A program made the position numbers and the translations under genes. From assembly GCA_030831885.1 (NCBI GenBank), contig JAURKF010000297.1, forward strand, positions 1 through 10,183: a stretch of 10,183 bases of DNA, in the 5' to 3' direction. Of this stretch, positions 8,088 to 10,183 are shown piece after piece. How positions within the stretch are numbered: position 1 is the stretch's first letter; each line of letters starts with the position of its first letter. The notes beneath the pieces are model-generated. The model did not search any database. It was not told the DNA's origin and was given only the letters and a program-made list of their open reading frames with translations. This stretch comes from Flavobacteriales bacterium. Lineage in GTDB: Bacteria; Bacteroidota; Bacteroidia; Flavobacteriales; UA16.

Positions 8088-9896
8088 TTAATTCGCAAAC
8101 TCCTTCGCATTGCGCTTGCGGTCGTTTTCGTTGAGGTAAATTTTGCGCAATCGCAGGCTTTTGGGAGTTACTTCAACGTATTCGTCGTTTTGGATGTATT
8201 CAAGTGCTTCTTCAAGGCTGAATTTAATGGGCGGAGCCATCACGTTTTTAGCATCTGTTCCGGAAGCGCGCATATTTGTTAGTTGCTTGGCTTTAGTTAC
8301 GTTCACAACAAGATCATTGTCTCGTGAATGCTCGCCGATTACTTGTCCTTCATACACCTCAGCCATCGCATCGACAAAGAATTTTCCGCGATCCTGAAGA
8401 TTGCTTATACTGTAGGCTGTCGCGTTGCCATGATCCATGCTGATAAGTGATCCATTGTTTCGACCACCTAAATCGCCTTTCCATGGCTGATATTCTTTAA
8501 AGCGGTGTGCGAGAATGGCTTCACCTTGCGTAGCTGTGAGCATATAGGAACGTAAACCGATGATACCGCGCGATGGGATTTCAAACTCGAGCTGAGTGCG
8601 ATCGCCCTTTTGCTCCATATTTTTCATTTCACCTTTCCGACGGCTAACTGCCTCAATAGCGGTTCCTGCCATTTCGCTTGGAAGATCTACGGTTAACTCT
8701 TCAACCGGTTCGTTTTTAACACCATCTATATATTTAACAATTACCTGTGGTTGACCAATTTGTAATTCATACCCTTCACGGCGCATCGTTTCGATAAGTA
8801 CGGACAAGTGAAGTACCCCGCGACCGAAAACCATAAAGCGGTCGGCCTTATCAGTTTCCTGCACACGTAGTGCAAGGTTCTTTTCCAATTCGCGTTCTAG
8901 GCGTTCTTTAATATGTCGGCTGGTTACGAATTTTCCCTCTTTACCAAAGAAAGGCGAGTCGTTGATGGTAAACAGCATGCTCATCGTTGGCTCGTCAACA
9001 GCAATCGTTGGCAAGGCTTCAGGATTTTCAAAGTCGGCAAAGGTGTCGCCGATTTCAAACTCCTCAAGGCCATTGATAGCACAGATATCACCGCTTTTTA
9101 CTGATTCTACTTTGCGCTTTCCCAGACCTTCAAAGACATATAATTCCTTGATACGGCCTTTAACTACCTTACCTTCTTTTTTAACGAGCGAAATAGGCAT
9201 ACCCGATTTTAACTCTCCGCGGTGCAATTTGCCGATGGCCATGCGTCCTGTAAACGATGAGTAGTCGAGTGAAGTCACCAATAGCTGAGGTGTTCCCTCG
9301 CGCTCGAGTGGGGCAGGGATATGTTCAATTACCATGTCGAGCAGGGGCTCGATAGTATCGGTTTTCACTTTCCAGTCGTGACTCATCCAGCCGTTTTTCG
9401 CTGCACCATAGGCGGTGGTGAAGTCGAGCTGTTCCTCTGTTGCGCCCAGGTTGAACATGAGGTCGAATACAGCCTCGTGCACTTCATCGGGCGTGCAGTT
9501 TTCTTTGTCTACTTTATTGATAACCACGATGGGCTTCAATCCCAATTGAATCGCTTTTTGCAATACGAAACGAGTCTGTGGCATAGGACCTTCGAAGGCA
9601 TCTACTAGGAGCAGTACGCCTTCTGCCATATTTAGCACGCGTTCTACTTCACCGCCAAAGTCACTGTGGCCGGGCGTGTCGATAATGTTAATCTTATGTC
9701 CCTTGTATTGAATGGAAACGTTTTTCGCAAGAATGGTAATACCGCGTTCACGCTCGAGATCGTTATTGTCGAGAATCAAATCGCCAGTTTGTTCGTTTTC
9801 ACGAAACAACATGGCAGTGTGCAGCATTTTGTCTACCAGCGTAGTTTTTCCGTGGTCAACGTGAGCGATGATGGCGATATTCCTTAGCTTTTGCAT
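8088..9896 (-). CDS. typA: Ribosome-associated translational GTPase TypA/BipA
   Basis: This is a 602-residue protein, the usual length for TypA/BipA. The GTPase motifs are all intact: G1 AHVDHGKT (11-18), G2 around RGITI (51-55), G3 DTPGH (73-77), G4 NKVD (127-130) and a G5-like GAAKNG (164-169). EF-Tu-like and EF-G-like domains follow, with SRGIIGLRS in the second half, and the C-terminal domain that sets BipA apart from EF-G and LepA carries TNMRASGTD and EYVEVTP...SLRLRK. BipA binds the 70S ribosome at the factor site, hydrolyses GTP and is linked to 50S assembly and to cold and stress adaptation; it acts in the cytoplasm. The start ATG has an A/T-rich leader with no Shine-Dalgarno, and a good promoter box sits 22 nt upstream (9919-9926). 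A candidate intrinsic terminator lies about 80-100 bases past the stop, suggesting a single-gene transcript. A short heptanucleotide array abuts the stop. Confidence 0.97.
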   Translation of the reverse strand: MQKLRNIAIIAHVDHGKTTLVDKMLHTAMLFRENEQTGDLILDNNDLERERGITILAKNVSIQYKGHKINIIDTPGHSDFGGEVERVLNMAEGVLLLVDAFEGPMPQTRFVLQKAIQLGLKPIVVINKVDKENCTPDEVHEAVFDLMFNLGATEEQLDFTTAYGAAKNGWMSHDWKVKTDTIEPLLDMVIEHIPAPLEREGTPQLLVTSLDYSSFTGRMAIGKLHRGELKSGMPISLVKKEGKVVKGRIKELYVFEGLGKRKVESVKSGDICAINGLEEFEIGDTFADFENPEALPTIAVDEPTMSMLFTINDSPFFGKEGKFVTSRHIKERLERELEKNLALRVQETDKADRFMVFGRGVLHLSVLIETMRREGYELQIGQPQVIVKYIDGVKNEPVEELTVDLPSEMAGTAIEAVSRRKGEMKNMEQKGDRTQLEFEIPSRGIIGLRSYMLTATQGEAILAHRFKEYQPWKGDLGGRNNGSLISMDHGNATAYSISNLQDRGKFFVDAMAEVYEGQVIGEHSRDNDLVVNVTKAKQLTNMRASGTDAKNVMAPPIKFSLEEALEYIQNDEYVEVTPKSLRLRKIYLNENDRKRNAKEFAN

Positions 9897-9918
9897 TCGT
9901 AGTTTTTAAAATCGGGCG

Positions 9919-9926
9919 CAAAAGTA
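9919..9926 (-). promoter_or_regulatory. Bacteroidota -7 box for typA (TACTTTTG)
   Basis: On the minus strand the sequence reads TACTTTTG, a perfect match to the Bacteroidota -7 consensus TAnnTTTG, followed by CGCCC. It ends 22 nt before the typA ATG, which would give a short leader of about 15 nt. The -33 region about 21 bp further upstream has only a weak TGT in place of TTG. Confidence 0.6.
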
Positions 9927-10007
9927 CGGCGCGAAGAAGGTATTTCGACAGGAATATTTCCTGACGCCAACAAATAACCCAACGCTTCTGCTTTTTAATT
10001 TAATTCG

Positions 10008-10015
10008 TAACTTTC
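10008..10015 (+). promoter_or_regulatory. Candidate -7 box for the GYF_2-type gene
   Basis: The plus strand reads TAACTTTC (then G), one mismatch from TAnnTTTG. It lies 19 nt before the ATG at 10035, the same geometry as the typA box on the other strand. No clear -33 TTG is seen, only TTCTG near 9986-9990. Confidence 0.38.
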
Positions 10016-10034
10016 GCCGCTCTAAAAATCGTTT

Positions 10035-10183
10035 ATGCGCAAGTACTACCTCCAAAATGGCGAAAAGCTTGAAGGTCCTTTCACAGTGGCTGAATTGGCC
10101 AATCGTGAAATAAACTTCCATACCCGCCTCTGCGAACAAGGCACCAACGAATGGAAATCGGTATCTGAACTTCCTGATTACAG
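10035..10183 (+). CDS. GYF_2/DUF4339-type domain protein (5' end only)
   Basis: Only the first 49 codons are in the window; the frame is open to the right edge. The peptide begins MRKYYLQNGEKLEGPFT and continues with LANREINFHTRLCEQG and NEWKSVSEL. This is the pattern of the GYF_2 (DUF4339) domain: an aromatic 'YY' strand, 'GPF' turn, 'L' helix, 'T.v...g...W..v.el'. Such domains are often N-terminal in small membrane proteins of Bacteroidota and probably bind peptides, but the function here cannot be told without the rest. The ATG at 10035 is preceded by A/T-rich sequence and, about 19 nt upstream, a promoter-like box (10008-10015). The gene is divergent from typA with a 138-bp gap (9897-10034). 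An overlapping minus-strand frame at 9906-10139 has no family resemblance and is a shadow. Confidence 0.8.
   Translation, partial: MRKYYLQNGEKLEGPFTVAELANREINFHTRLCEQGTNEWKSVSELPDY

Noticed and set aside
9906..10139. 77-codon minus-strand open frame upstream of typA
   Set aside because: It overlaps the typA promoter box and the convincing GYF_2-type coding start on the other strand, and its peptide resembles nothing.

Overview
The window looks like chromosome of a Bacteroidota bacterium, probably of the Flavobacteriales or a neighbouring order. The evidence is a type IX secretion (T9SS) cargo with a type B sorting domain, a PorP/SprF-family partner, Bacteroidota-style promoter boxes close to TAnnTTTG, and no Shine-Dalgarno sequences before the starts. 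Four complete genes lie on the minus strand, and a fifth gene, cut by the window edge, lies on the plus strand.

Reading along the minus strand from the right: typA/bipA (8088-9896) encodes a ribosome-associated translational GTPase. It is divergent from a plus-strand gene starting at 10035 that encodes a GYF_2/DUF4339-type domain; each has a candidate promoter in the 138-bp gap. Downstream of typA is a 213-bp gap holding a short heptanucleotide array, a good intrinsic terminator and a weak promoter for the next gene. That gene (4971-7874) encodes a membrane-anchored AsmA-family protein of 967 residues with a 160-residue charged helical tail. Its stop codon lies in the first unit of a 12-unit heptanucleotide array (4892-4975) that fills most of the 100-bp gap to the next gene. 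Then come a 1243-residue secreted T9SS cargo (1139-4870: DUF7948-like region, SBBP-type beta-propeller repeats, PKD, Ig-like modules, type B sorting domain) and, 22 bp later, its probable partner, a PorP/SprF-family outer-membrane protein (55-1116).

The two left genes form a clear functional pair: a large surface protein and the outer-membrane factor that probably helps it through or onto the T9SS machinery. AsmA-family proteins and TypA are housekeeping envelope and translation functions with no obvious tie to that pair. The least explained feature is the pair of TAAGGGG-type arrays. Both abut a stop codon, both are G-rich on the coding strand, and both end near a short T-run. I see no RNA genes, CRISPR, insertion sequences or phage genes, and no gene-free stretch longer than 300 bases. 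I do not see a clear novel multi-gene system here.
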